Shown here: positions 16,652 through 24,022 of the stretch, in pieces
Position numbering within the stretch: position 1 is the first letter of the stretch
How the letters are laid out: each line of letters begins with the position of its first letter
DNA from: JABDCD01 sp964469525
GTDB taxonomy: Bacteria; Pseudomonadota; Alphaproteobacteria; Rickettsiales; SXRF01
Reading direction: 5' to 3'
Length of the DNA: 64,000 bases
Assembly: GCA_964469525.1 (NCBI GenBank)
Contig: CAYXYU010000007.1
Location: 43,670-107,669 of the forward strand
Notes under the pieces: model-generated
What the model saw: the letters and a program-made list of their open reading frames with translations, nothing else
What the model was told of the DNA's origin: nothing
The model's database searches: none
Program-made: the position numbers and the translations under genes

Positions 16652-17204
16652 GCAGTACCTGCTTTTCCAGTTGGGCGATGATGGTCTCAACGACGGTCTC
16701 GTGCATCCCGGCGTTGCTGTCAACGGTGATGTCCGCTCCGGCATAGACCGGATAGCGTTCCTCCATCAGGCGAGAGAGAATGGTGCCTTTGTCGCCGCTT
16801 TTGAGCAGCGGGCGCGTGTCGCGGCGCGAGACGCGCTCGAGCAGCACATCGAGCTCGGCTTTGAGCCAGATGGAGATGGCCCTTTCCTTGATGGCGGCGC
16901 GGATGGCTGGGTTCATGAAGGCGCCGCCGCCGGTGGCGATGACGCAGGGGGCGCTACCGACCAGGCGCAGCAGCACCCGTTGTTCGAGATCGCGAAAGAT
17001 TGCCTCGCCGTACAGCTCGAAAATATCGGCGATCGAACAGCCCGCCGCTTCGACAATCTCATTGTCCGAGTCGATGAACTGGAGGCCGAGTGCCGTAGCC
17101 AGCCGCCGGCCGATGGTCGACTTGCCGGCCCCCATCAGCCCGACCAGCACAACGGGCTTGTGAAGGGTAAAAGAGGCGGGGCTGGCGTGCGGGGGCGCAG
17201 TCAT
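16644..17204 (-). CDS. aroK: Shikimate kinase
   Basis: Phosphorylates shikimate at the 3-OH with ATP. The 186-residue protein has the Walker A GLMGAGKSTIGRRLA, the substrate motif FIDSDNEIVEAAG, the GGGAF shikimate-binding loop in CVIATGGGAFM and the lid RRDTRPLL. It overlaps aroB downstream and is divergent from the small gene at 17273 and xerD, the arrangement usual in Alphaproteobacteria. Confidence 0.96.
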   Translation of the reverse strand: MTAPPHASPASFTLHKPVVLVGLMGAGKSTIGRRLATALGLQFIDSDNEIVEAAGCSIADIFELYGEAIFRDLEQRVLLRLVGSAPCVIATGGGAFMNPAIRAAIKERAISIWLKAELDVLLERVSRRDTRPLLKSGDKGTILSRLMEERYPVYAGADITVDSNAGMHETVVETIIAQLEKQVLHG

Positions 17205-17272
17205 TTTTGCTTGTAATCGTGGGTCAGGCGGTTACCATGGCTTCATCCATAAACTAAAGGAAAACAGGAAGA

Positions 17273-17434
17273 ATGCAACTCAGGTCTAAGCGCCGCTATT
17301 CCCGCCTCGGCATTTTCGTCATGGTGCTGGGAGGGGTGTTCGGCTGCGCCGTCGGGCTGCTGCTGATGCGCGATATCCCGGCGCCGTCGAAGCCGGTGGT
17401 GAAGGAACTCGATGCCAAAGCGTTCCTCGATTAA
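17273..17434 (+). CDS. Small single-pass membrane protein (53 residues)
   Basis: Starts at ATG 17273 with AGGAA immediately upstream and ends at TAA 17432-17434. A basic head (MQLRSKRRYSRL) precedes one strong membrane helix (GIFVMVLGGVFGCAVGLLLM) and a short periplasmic or cytoplasmic tail ending DAKAFLD. Positive-inside charge suggests the N-terminus faces the cytoplasm. It lies between divergent aroK and xerD. No function is known. Confidence 0.65.
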   Translation: MQLRSKRRYSRLGIFVMVLGGVFGCAVGLLLMRDIPAPSKPVVKELDAKAFLD

Positions 17435-17437
17435 TAT

Positions 17438-17541
17438 TCCCTCTCCCGCTTGCGGGAGAGGGTTAGGGTGAGGGCACTTGGGTAAGAATGCGCGAGGAAG
17501 CGCCCTCACCCCTTCCCTCTCCCGTAAACGGGAGAGGGGGA
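17438..17541. repeat. CCCTCTCCCGC-type palindromic repeat overlapping the start of xerD
   Basis: Ends in two hairpins, CCCTCTCCCGCTTGCGGGAG and its mirror CTCTCCCGTAAACGGGAGAG, with internal arms TTAGGGTGAGGGC and GCCCTCACCCC. The same unit is present at 27118-27157 (half element) and 31583-31738 (expanded). The right half is translated as the first residues of XerD. Confidence 0.85.
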
Positions 17542-18512
17542 ATCATCTCCTCGACCAGTTCCTCGAGATGATGGCGGCTGAGCGCGGCGCGGCCCCCCAT
17601 ACGCTCGAGGCCTATCAGCGCGACCTGTTGGATTTTCTGGTCTTTCTCGAAAAAAGCCGCGCAGCGCCCGAGCGAGTGGAACGTGATCTCATTGAACGCT
17701 TCCTGGCCGGGCTTTCGCATCTTTCGCCGGCCACCGTGGCGCGTAAGCTCTCGAGCCTGCGCCAGTTCTTTGCCTTCCTCTATCAGGAGAAGCTGCGCTC
17801 CGACAACCCGGCGGCGACGCTGGAGACGCCGAAGCTGGGCAAACGTCTGCCCGGCACGCTCTCCGTCGAGGAGGTGGCGCGGCTGCTGGAGGCGGCGCGT
17901 GCCGACGAAACACCGAAAGGGTTGCGGCTATGCGCCATGCTCGAGCTGATGTACGGAGCGGGCCTGCGCGTCTCCGAACTGGTCGGGTTACCGCTTTCAG
18001 CGCTGCGACTGACGGCGGGCAAGCAGGTCGAAGCGGAATTCCTGCTGGTGCGCGGCAAGGGCGGCAAGGAGCGCCTGGTGCCGGTCAATGGCCGGGCGAG
18101 GGAGGCGCTGACGCGTTATTTAGAAATATGGAACGTATTTCTAAATAGGCGCGAGGCACGAGGGATGAGGGATGAGAAAGTCGAAAATGCTCATGCCTCA
18201 TCCCTCATGCCTCAGGCCTCCCCTTACTTGTTCCCCTACCACCGCGCCGAGGGCTACGTCACGCGCCAGCAGTTCGGGGTGATGCTGAAGGAGCTGGCCA
18301 TCAAGGCCAACATCGACCCGGAGAAGATTTCTCCGCACACGCTGCGCCACAGTTTCGCCACGCACCTGCTCGAAGGTGGCGCCGACCTGCGCGTTATCCA
18401 GGAACTGCTCGGCCACTCCGATATTTCCACGACGCAGGTCTACACCCATGTCGCCGGCGAGCGGCTGAAAAAGCTGGTGGCGGAAAAGCATCCGTTGGCG
18501 AAGAAAAAATAA
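17478..18512 (+). CDS. xerD: Tyrosine recombinase XerD carrying repeat-derived insertions
   Basis: Site-specific recombinase that resolves chromosome dimers at dif with XerC. The core-binding domain (LLDQFLEMMAAERGAAPHTL through RKLSSLRQFFAFLYQ) is followed by the catalytic domain: Arg in GAGLRVSELVGL, Lys in GKGGKERL, HTLRHSFATHL with the His-x-x-Arg, the late His in LLGHSDISTTQ, and the Tyr nucleophile in QVYTHV. No ATG precedes the conserved N-terminus; TTG 17478, seven bases after GTGAGG, is the most plausible start. Thus about 21 N-terminal residues come from an intergenic repeat. About 30 residues between TRYLEI and SPYLFP are encoded by two palindromes. XerD rather than XerC is inferred from the aroK neighbourhood. 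All catalytic residues are present. Confidence 0.9.
   Translation: MGKNARGSALTPSLSRKRERGNHLLDQFLEMMAAERGAAPHTLEAYQRDLLDFLVFLEKSRAAPERVERDLIERFLAGLSHLSPATVARKLSSLRQFFAFLYQEKLRSDNPAATLETPKLGKRLPGTLSVEEVARLLEAARADETPKGLRLCAMLELMYGAGLRVSELVGLPLSALRLTAGKQVEAEFLLVRGKGGKERLVPVNGRAREALTRYLEIWNVFLNRREARGMRDEKVENAHASSLMPQASPYLFPYHRAEGYVTRQQFGVMLKELAIKANIDPEKISPHTLRHSFATHLLEGGADLRVIQELLGHSDISTTQVYTHVAGERLKKLVAEKHPLAKKK
18117..18213. repeat. Two palindromic elements inside xerD
   Basis: First: exact 12-base arms TATTTAGAAATA (18117-18128) and TATTTCTAAATA (18136-18147) with a seven-base loop. Second: 24-base arms at 18153-18176 and 18190-18213 with two mismatches, built of GAGGGAT-like heptamers. Both stay in frame and add about 30 residues to the loop before SPYLFP. 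The composition (AT-rich, then GGGATGAG-rich) differs from the gene. Confidence 0.85.
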
Positions 18513-18516
18513 TATC

Positions 18517-18727
18517 GTCATCCCGGCGAAAGCCGGGATCCAGTCCTTATCTCGTCATTCCCGCCCCCGCCTTCGCGGGGGTAAACTCCGGTGGGAATCC
18601 AGAAATTGTCATCCCGAGCGCAGTCGAGGGATCTTTAAGATCCCTCCGCTCGCTACGCTCGGTCGGGATGACAAGAATCAAGAATAGATTCCCCTATAAT
18701 TTTGCTTACGCAAAATTCGGGGAATGA
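18517..18727. repeat. Cluster of four short palindromic repeats after xerD
   Basis: In order: GTCATCCCGGCGAAAGCCGG (18517 onward); a GTCATTCCCGCC element of about 50 bases; a hairpin with ends TTGTCATCCCGAGCG and CGGTCGGGATGACAA (about 18608-18675), related to those at 60200 and 63336; and AGATTCCCCT ... GGGGAATGAC (18687-18727) related to 30306. They fill the gap between the convergent xerD and lipoprotein genes. Confidence 0.8.
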
Positions 18728-18730
18728 CGG

Positions 18731-18991
18731 TTAGTAATGATGGTGCAGGTAATGGTGCGCGCCGACGCCGTAATGGAAGGTGGGGCGGTCGTAGTAGTAG
18801 CGCTGCTGGCGTGCCAGGTCGAGCTGGAACAGGCACATGCCGAAATTCTCGCCGCCGGGCTTCAGCCCGTAGCTGGCGCAGGTCTCGGCATCCATTTGCT
18901 CCTGCTGCTGGCGCGCCGCCGCGATCTGCTCCGGCGTCGCGCAGGCGGAAAGGAGGCAGAGGGTGAGAGCAGGGAGGAAGCGTCGCATCAT
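18731..18991 (-). CDS. Small lipoprotein, unknown function
   Basis: An 86-residue protein with a lipoprotein signal (FLPALTLCLLSAC, lipobox LSAC), so it is probably anchored in the outer or inner membrane through the Cys. The mature part has an Ala/Gln-rich helix, two further Cys residues (ETCASYG and GMCLFQL), a tract QQRYYYDRP and a His/Tyr-rich tail (GVGAHHYLHHHY) that could bind metal. No family recognised. It is flanked by repeats on both sides. Confidence 0.7.
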   Translation of the reverse strand: MMRRFLPALTLCLLSACATPEQIAAARQQQEQMDAETCASYGLKPGGENFGMCLFQLDLARQQRYYYDRPTFHYGVGAHHYLHHHY

Positions 18992-19050
18992 GCCGTAAGC
19001 CTAGCGCAGGCAGCGTAAAAGTTCCATGCCCTTGTCATCCGCCTATTCCC

Positions 19051-19156
19051 GTCATTCCCGCGCAGGCGGGAATCCAGTAAAGCGCCATGGGCGCGGTATA
19101 GTGCTATTCGTGCCGCAGACGCGGCACACTGGATTCCGGCTTCCGCCGGAATGACG
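19051..19156. repeat. GTCATTCCCGCG-type palindromic repeat
   Basis: A 106-base element with ends GTCATTCCCGCGCAGGCGGG and CTTCCGCCGGAATGACG. The left interior contains AAAGCGCCATGGGCGCGGTA, the same core found in the differently ended repeat at 11765-11884. The right interior has a GTGCCGCAGACGCGGCAC hairpin. Confidence 0.85.
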
Positions 19157-19164
19157 AAAAAGAG

Positions 19165-19190
19165 AAAGGCGGCCTCCGGAGGCCGCCTTT
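19165..19190. terminator. Strong bidirectional terminator hairpin
   Basis: AAAGGCGGCCT-CCGG-AGGCCGCCTTT is an 11-base-pair stem. On the minus strand it is followed by TTTCTCTTTTTC, a good T-tract, so a transcript coming from 19340 toward 19165 would end here. On the plus strand the tract is TTTTCG only. There is no coding gene directly upstream on either strand, which hints at a small RNA. Confidence 0.65.
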
Positions 19191-19340
19191 TCGATTGATC
19201 TATCGAGTTCGAACCCGGGTTTGGACGCCGAATTCCACCTCTCTTATTGCATCTCTGGCAGGGGGGCTGACCGCTTAATCAGCGCTTGCCAAATGGCAAC
19301 CTAAAAATTTTACCTAATATACCTATGTAAATGAAGAGTA
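19191..19340. other. Non-coding stretch with small hairpins, possible structured RNA
   Basis: No open frame of note. GCTGA (19266-19270) pairs with TCAGC (19279-19283), and TTGCC-AAAT-GGCAA forms a second hairpin (19286-19299). Together with the terminator at 19165 they would suit a small minus-strand RNA. This is an inference; no known RNA family was recognised. Confidence 0.25.
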
Positions 19341-19460
19341 TTAGATTTCGCTAGGCTGAGCCGGATGCGAAGTGATTCGAGAACCGCACTGGAGCGTAGC
19401 AGCGCTACGTGAAGCGCGGAAGCGCAGAATCGCAAGCGAGCCGGCCAGTCTAGTAGAAAT
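19341..19460. repeat. Palindromic repeat sharing a family with 60073-60197
   Basis: In the minus orientation it begins TTTCTACTAGACTGGCCGGC and ends CTTCGCATCCGGCTCAGCCT AGCGAAATCTAA (given in two blocks). The copy at 60073-60197 has the same ends in the plus orientation. It stops two bases before the nrdJ stop codon. Confidence 0.8.
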
Positions 19461-19462
19461 CC

Positions 19463-22400
19463 TTACGAACACCCGCTCGTACTCCCGCACGTGTCGCACT
19501 TCATGCAGGTGCCGTTACGCACGAGCGTGAACATGCCGCACTCGGTGCAGGCGTCGCCTTCGTAGCCTTTGGCCTTGGCCTGGCGGATTTTCTCGCGCAG
19601 GCGGTCGGTCTCCTTGTCGTGCACCGACACGCCGACCTGCACGATCATGCCTTCCTGCTCGGCATGCAGGTAAGCCTTGGTGCCGCTCGCGGTGTCGACG
19701 GCGAGCGAACCCACCACCTGCGGTGAAGCGGCGGCCGCGCCCTGGTTCGAGACGATCAGCTTGGGCATCTTGCCGCGCACATAGCCGTTGCTGGTGGCCT
19801 TTGAGAAAAGCTGCGGCAGCTCCGGCTGGTCGAGCGGACGCGTCGAATCGCCTTCGCCGCGGCCGATCGAGTCGGGATGCAGGTCGCCCATCTCGACATG
19901 GGCCAGGTCGTTTCTGCCGAGATAGGAAATCGCCAGCTCGCGGAAGATATAGTCGAGGATCGAGGTCGACATCTTGATCGCCTCGTTGCCCTCGACCATG
20001 CCGCTGGGATCGAAGCGGGTGAAGGTGAAGGCATCGACATATTCCTCGAGCGGCACGCCGTATTGCAGGCCGATCGAGACGGCGATGGCGAAGTTGTTCA
20101 TCAGCGAGCGGAAGGCGGCACCTTCCTTATGCATGTCGACGAAGATCTCGCCGAGCCTGCCGTTCTCATACTCGCCGGTGCGCAGATACACCTTATGCCC
20201 GCCGACGGACGCTTTCTGCGTGTAGCCCTTGCGGCGCTCCGGCAGGCGCGCGCGCTCCTGCGATACCAGGCGCTCGACGATGCGCTCGGCGATCACCTGC
20301 GGCTGGCGCAGCTCCTGGCGCTTCTCCTCGACCTCCTCCTCGTCGGTATCGGCGAGTTCGGCGGCGATGGCGGCGTTGAGCGGCTGGCTCAACTTGCTGC
20401 CGTCGCGGTACAGCGCGTTGGCCTTGAGGCACAGCTTCCACGACAGCAGGTAAGCGTCCTTGCATTCCTCGACGGTGGCCGAATTGGGCATGTTGATCGT
20501 CTTGGAGATGGCGCCCGAGATATAGGGCTGCGTTGCCGCCATCATATGGATGTGGCTGTGCGCCGACAGGAAGCGCTTGCCCTTCCGGCCGCACGGGTTG
20601 GCGCAGTCGAACACCGGCAGGTGCTCGGCTTTCAAATGCGGCGCGCCCTCGACCGTCATGGTGCCGCAGCAATATTCGTTGGCAGCGTCGATATCGGCCT
20701 TCGAGAAGCCGAGGCTGGCCAGCATGTCGAACGCGAAGTCGTTCAGCTGCGCGTCGGTGAGGCCGAGCTTTTCCTTGCAGAATTCCTCGCCGAGGCTCCA
20801 CTTGTTGAAAGCGAACTTGATTTCGAAGGCAGCCGCCAGCAACTTCTCGATTTTGGCCAGCGCTTCGTCATCGAATCCCTTGGCGCGCAAAGAGGCATGG
20901 TTGACGCCCGGCGCGTCTTTCAGCGTGCCGCGGCCGACGGCATAATCGATGATGTCCTTGATCTGCTTCTGCGTATAACCGAGCGCCTTCAGGCCTTCCG
21001 GCACCTGCTGGTTGATGATCTTGAAATAACCGCCCCCCGCCAGCTTCTTGAACTTGACCATGGCGAAGTCGGGCTCGATGCCGGTGGTGTCGCAATCCAT
21101 GACGAGGCCGATGGTGCCGGTGGGGGCGATGCAGGTGGCCTGCGCGTTGCGGTAGCCATATTCCTCGCCCAGCATCAGCGCGGTTTCCCACGCCTTCTTC
21201 GCGGCTTTCACCAGCGCCTTGTCGGAGCAGTTCGGGATGTCGAGCGGCACCGGCAGCACGGACAGTTCCTCATACCCTTGCGTCTCGCCGAAAGCGGCGC
21301 GCGCGTGATTGCGCATGACGCGCAGCATGTGCTGGCTGTTGGCCTTGTAGCCTTCGAACGCGCCCAGCTCCTTCGCCATCTCGGCGGAGGTGGCATAGGA
21401 CACGCCGGTCATGATGGCGGTGATGGCGCCGGCGATGGCGCGGCCTTCGGCGCTGTCATAGGGAATGCCGGACGCCATCAGCAGCCCGCCGATATTGGCG
21501 TAGCCGAGGCCGAGCGTGCGGAATTCGTAGGACAGCTTGGCGATTTCCTTCGAGGGAAACTGTGCCATGGCGACCGAGATTTCAAGCACCACCGTCCACA
21601 ACCGCGTCGCGTATTCGAAGGATTTCACATCGAACGAACCGCTCTCGCGCTTGAACTTGAGCAGGTTGATCGAGGCGAGGTTGCACGCCGTGTCGTCGAG
21701 GAACATGTATTCCGAGCAGGGGTTGGAGGCGCGGATGCGGCCCGACTCGGGGCAGGTGTGCCACTCGTTGATCGTGGTGTCGTACTGCAGCCCGGGATCG
21801 GCGCAGGCCCAGGCGGCGTAGGCGATTTCGTCCCACAGCGCACGGGCCGGGAGGGTTTTGGCGACCTTGCCGTCCTTGCGGCGCAGCAGGTGCCACGGCT
21901 TGTCCTGCTCGACCGCTTCCAGAAAATCGTTGGTGATGCGTACCGAGTTGTTCGAGTTCTGACCGGAAACGGTAAGATACGCCTCCGAATCCCAGTCGGT
22001 GTCGTATTCGGGGAATTCGAGTTCGGCATAGCCCTGCTTCGCAAACTCGACGACGCGCTGGATATAGTTGTCGGGCACCATCGCCTTGCGGGCGGCGTGG
22101 ATGGCTTTCTTCAGTGCCGGGTTGTCGGAGGGCGAGAAGCGCGACTCGGACTGCCCGATCTGGCAGGCGGCCATGATGGCCGAGAGATGCTTGCGGCAGA
22201 GCTTCGAGCCGGTGACCAGCGCGGCCACCTTCTGCTCCTCGAGGACTTTCCAGTTGATGAATGCCTCGATATCCGGATGGTCGATATCGACCACCACCAT
22301 CTTGGCGGCGCGGCGCGTGGTGCCGCCCGATTTGATGGCGCCGGCGGCGCGGTCGCCGATTTTCAGGAAGCTCATGAGCCCCGACGACTTGCCGCCGCCG

Positions 22401-23137
22401 GAGAGCTTCTCGCCGGCGCCGCGCAGGTCGGAGAAATTCGATCCGGTGCCGGAACCGTATTTGAACAGCCTGGCCTCGCGCTCCCACAGGTTCATGATGC
22501 CGCCTTCGTTCACCAGATCGTCCTTGACGCTCTGGATGAAGCAGGCATGCGGCTGCGGGCGCTCATAGGCGCTCTTGGACTTCACCAGCTTGCCGGTATC
22601 GGCGTCGACGTAATAATGCCCCTGGCTCGGGCCGTCGATGCCGTAGGCCCAGAAGAGGCCGGTATTGAACCATTGCGGTGAATTGGGCGCGGCCATCTGC
22701 ATGGCCAGCATGAAGCGCATTTCGTCATAGAAGGCTCTCGCATCCTCTTCGGTATCGAAGTAATCACCCTTCCAGCCCCAGTAGGTCCAAGCGCCGGCCA
22801 GGCGGTCGAACACCTGCTTGGCTGAGTTTTCGCCGCCATAACGCTCATCTTCCGGAAGGGCAGCTAGCGCCTCTTCGTCCGGCACTGAGCGCCACAGCCA
22901 GGAGGGCACAGAGTTTTCTTCGACTTTGCGCAGGCGCGCCGCCACGCCCGCCTTGCGGAAATATTTCTGTGCGATGACGTCGCACGCCACCTGCGACCAG
23001 GCTTCCGGCACTTCCGTTCCCAGCGCCTCGAATACGGTCGAGCCGTCGGGGTTCTTCATGACCACATCGACGCTCTTGAAAGCGATGTCCTTGTAAACGT
23101 CGCGGCCAGCCTTGGTGAAGTGCCTTTCGATGCGCAT
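19463..23137 (-). CDS. nrdJ: Adenosylcobalamin-dependent ribonucleoside-diphosphate reductase (class II)
   Basis: Reduces ribonucleotides to deoxyribonucleotides, independent of oxygen, using a B12-derived radical. The 1224-residue protein has the long alphaproteobacterial NrdJ form: N-terminal MRIERHFTKAG, NSPQWFNTGLFWAYGIDGP near the first active-site region, FKYGSGTGSNFSDLRGAGE, NPCSEYMFLDDTACNLASIN with the catalytic Cys/Glu region, CIAPTGTIGLVMDCDTTGIE, and a C-terminal zinc-ribbon CTECGMFTLVRNGTCMKCDTCG with redox cysteines. ATG 23137 has AAGGAG eight bases upstream. No other reductase is in the window. It is expressed from its own promoter. Confidence 0.96.
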   Translation of the reverse strand: MRIERHFTKAGRDVYKDIAFKSVDVVMKNPDGSTVFEALGTEVPEAWSQVACDVIAQKYFRKAGVAARLRKVEENSVPSWLWRSVPDEEALAALPEDERYGGENSAKQVFDRLAGAWTYWGWKGDYFDTEEDARAFYDEMRFMLAMQMAAPNSPQWFNTGLFWAYGIDGPSQGHYYVDADTGKLVKSKSAYERPQPHACFIQSVKDDLVNEGGIMNLWEREARLFKYGSGTGSNFSDLRGAGEKLSGGGKSSGLMSFLKIGDRAAGAIKSGGTTRRAAKMVVVDIDHPDIEAFINWKVLEEQKVAALVTGSKLCRKHLSAIMAACQIGQSESRFSPSDNPALKKAIHAARKAMVPDNYIQRVVEFAKQGYAELEFPEYDTDWDSEAYLTVSGQNSNNSVRITNDFLEAVEQDKPWHLLRRKDGKVAKTLPARALWDEIAYAAWACADPGLQYDTTINEWHTCPESGRIRASNPCSEYMFLDDTACNLASINLLKFKRESGSFDVKSFEYATRLWTVVLEISVAMAQFPSKEIAKLSYEFRTLGLGYANIGGLLMASGIPYDSAEGRAIAGAITAIMTGVSYATSAEMAKELGAFEGYKANSQHMLRVMRNHARAAFGETQGYEELSVLPVPLDIPNCSDKALVKAAKKAWETALMLGEEYGYRNAQATCIAPTGTIGLVMDCDTTGIEPDFAMVKFKKLAGGGYFKIINQQVPEGLKALGYTQKQIKDIIDYAVGRGTLKDAPGVNHASLRAKGFDDEALAKIEKLLAAAFEIKFAFNKWSLGEEFCKEKLGLTDAQLNDFAFDMLASLGFSKADIDAANEYCCGTMTVEGAPHLKAEHLPVFDCANPCGRKGKRFLSAHSHIHMMAATQPYISGAISKTINMPNSATVEECKDAYLLSWKLCLKANALYRDGSKLSQPLNAAIAAELADTDEEEVEEKRQELRQPQVIAERIVERLVSQERARLPERRKGYTQKASVGGHKVYLRTGEYENGRLGEIFVDMHKEGAAFRSLMNNFAIAVSIGLQYGVPLEEYVDAFTFTRFDPSGMVEGNEAIKMSTSILDYIFRELAISYLGRNDLAHVEMGDLHPDSIGRGEGDSTRPLDQPELPQLFSKATSNGYVRGKMPKLIVSNQGAAAASPQVVGSLAVDTASGTKAYLHAEQEGMIVQVGVSVHDKETDRLREKIRQAKAKGYEGDACTECGMFTLVRNGTCMKCDTCGSTSGCS

Positions 23138-23157
23138 GTCTTTCTCTCCTTGAAGTA

Positions 23158-23187
23158 ATTATACTCTGCTTTTTTTAGTGATGTCGA
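23158..23187 (-). promoter_or_regulatory. Promoter of nrdJ
   Basis: Minus strand: TCGACA (23187-23182) and TATAAT (23163-23158) separated by 18 bases. The transcript would start at about 23151 and have a leader of about 13 bases, too short for a riboswitch. A GGAGAGC/GCTCTCC hairpin (23195-23223) lies just upstream of the -35. Confidence 0.55.
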
Positions 23188-23572
23188 CTGGTCCGGAGAG
23201 CATCTATTTTTCTTTGGCTCTCCAGCCGGCGACGTTGCGATTCCCTGTTATTGTCTTCGAGGTTTTAAGTGTGAAAACTGACTCATTAACGAGAAAGCAT
23301 TCACTCTTGGGACAGTAACATTACAAAAATGTCATGACAACTACATATTGTGCTTGACACATTTTTCGCCACTAGATGCTGTGGATATGTGGCGGGTTTG
23401 GCTAATGTGAAACAGGGGGATAAGTTCGAAAAACAAGACAAGAACTTAGGTCTTACGCTTCACGGCATGTGGATAAGCATGTGGCTTTTACAAATTCGAT
23501 GTTGGAAGACGATAAGGATTATTAATTTTTTCCCTATAGAATACTTGGAAATTACATTGAGGAATATACAAA
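23188..23572. other. AT-rich intergenic stretch between nrdJ and the gene at 23573
   Basis: Holds the GGAGAGC hairpin (23195-23223), a TTGACA (23354-23359) without a good -10, a near-NrdR-type palindrome (23338-23353) and one perfect reverse DnaA box TGTGGATAA (23468-23476). It is clearly poorer in GC than its neighbours. No credible coding frame was found. Confidence 0.4.
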
Positions 23573-24022
23573 ATGATAGACGATGAAGAGGATAAAACAC
23601 TTCCGGCTCTGTTGACGCGTTTTGCAGCCGATACCTGGACAAAAGCTGAGAAGCCTTATGAACCGGAGGAATTTGCTGTGCTATCCGAAGCCGATAGAAA
23701 AGCTGTACTAAAGGCGGAACTCAATATGATTGTAAGCCTCATTATTCCTGCCGGAACCAGGCACGAATCATTTGTGCAGCGACTTCATAGCCAAGATTTA
23801 TTTGTGCCAGATAGTTTAATTATAGATGAGCCGCTTAAAGCCAAACAGGAATTAAGCGCAATATATCTCCGCACTGGTTTGGCGAATGAATGCGACGATA
23901 AGGGAAAAAAGACCAATACGCCCAATGGCCATGTTGCGGATTATCTTGCAAACGTGTTTTTTGAAAGCGTGGCACCCATAGTAAAAGCGCGTAGTGAAGA
24001 AAAATGGAAAAATGAACGCTAG
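23573..24022 (+). CDS. Hypothetical protein, low-GC gene
   Basis: A 149-residue acidic, soluble protein beginning MIDDEEDKTLPALLTRFAAD. AGGA is ten bases upstream of the ATG. Helical segments such as SEADRKAVLKAELNMIVSLI are predicted; there are no membrane helices and no known motif. Codon use is AT-richer than in nearby genes (many AAA, GAA, TTT), which suggests recent acquisition. It converges with trhO and overlaps its stop by four bases. Confidence 0.6.
   Translation: MIDDEEDKTLPALLTRFAADTWTKAEKPYEPEEFAVLSEADRKAVLKAELNMIVSLIIPAGTRHESFVQRLHSQDLFVPDSLIIDEPLKAKQELSAIYLRTGLANECDDKGKKTNTPNGHVADYLANVFFESVAPIVKARSEEKWKNER

Noticed and set aside
17438..18727. CRISPR array
   Set aside because: The repeats here are hairpins of several unrelated families at irregular spacing, without uniform spacers.
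19201..19230. tRNA or tmRNA T-arm (GTTCGAACC)
   Set aside because: The flanking bases cannot form a five-pair T-stem on either strand and no acceptor stem is found; the resemblance comes from the TTCGAA palindrome.
19877..22681. 934-residue plus-strand frame antisense to nrdJ
   Set aside because: It is the mirror of GC-rich codons of nrdJ. The nrdJ frame has full family conservation, while the antisense product resembles nothing known.
23338..23353. NrdR box controlling nrdJ
   Set aside because: The palindrome matches the consensus at 12 of 16 positions but lies about 150 bases upstream of the likely promoter; NrdR boxes normally overlap the promoter.
23138..23572. Cobalamin riboswitch upstream of the B12-dependent nrdJ
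   Set aside because: No B12-box or related conserved blocks were found on the minus strand, and the visible promoter leaves a leader of only about 13 bases.
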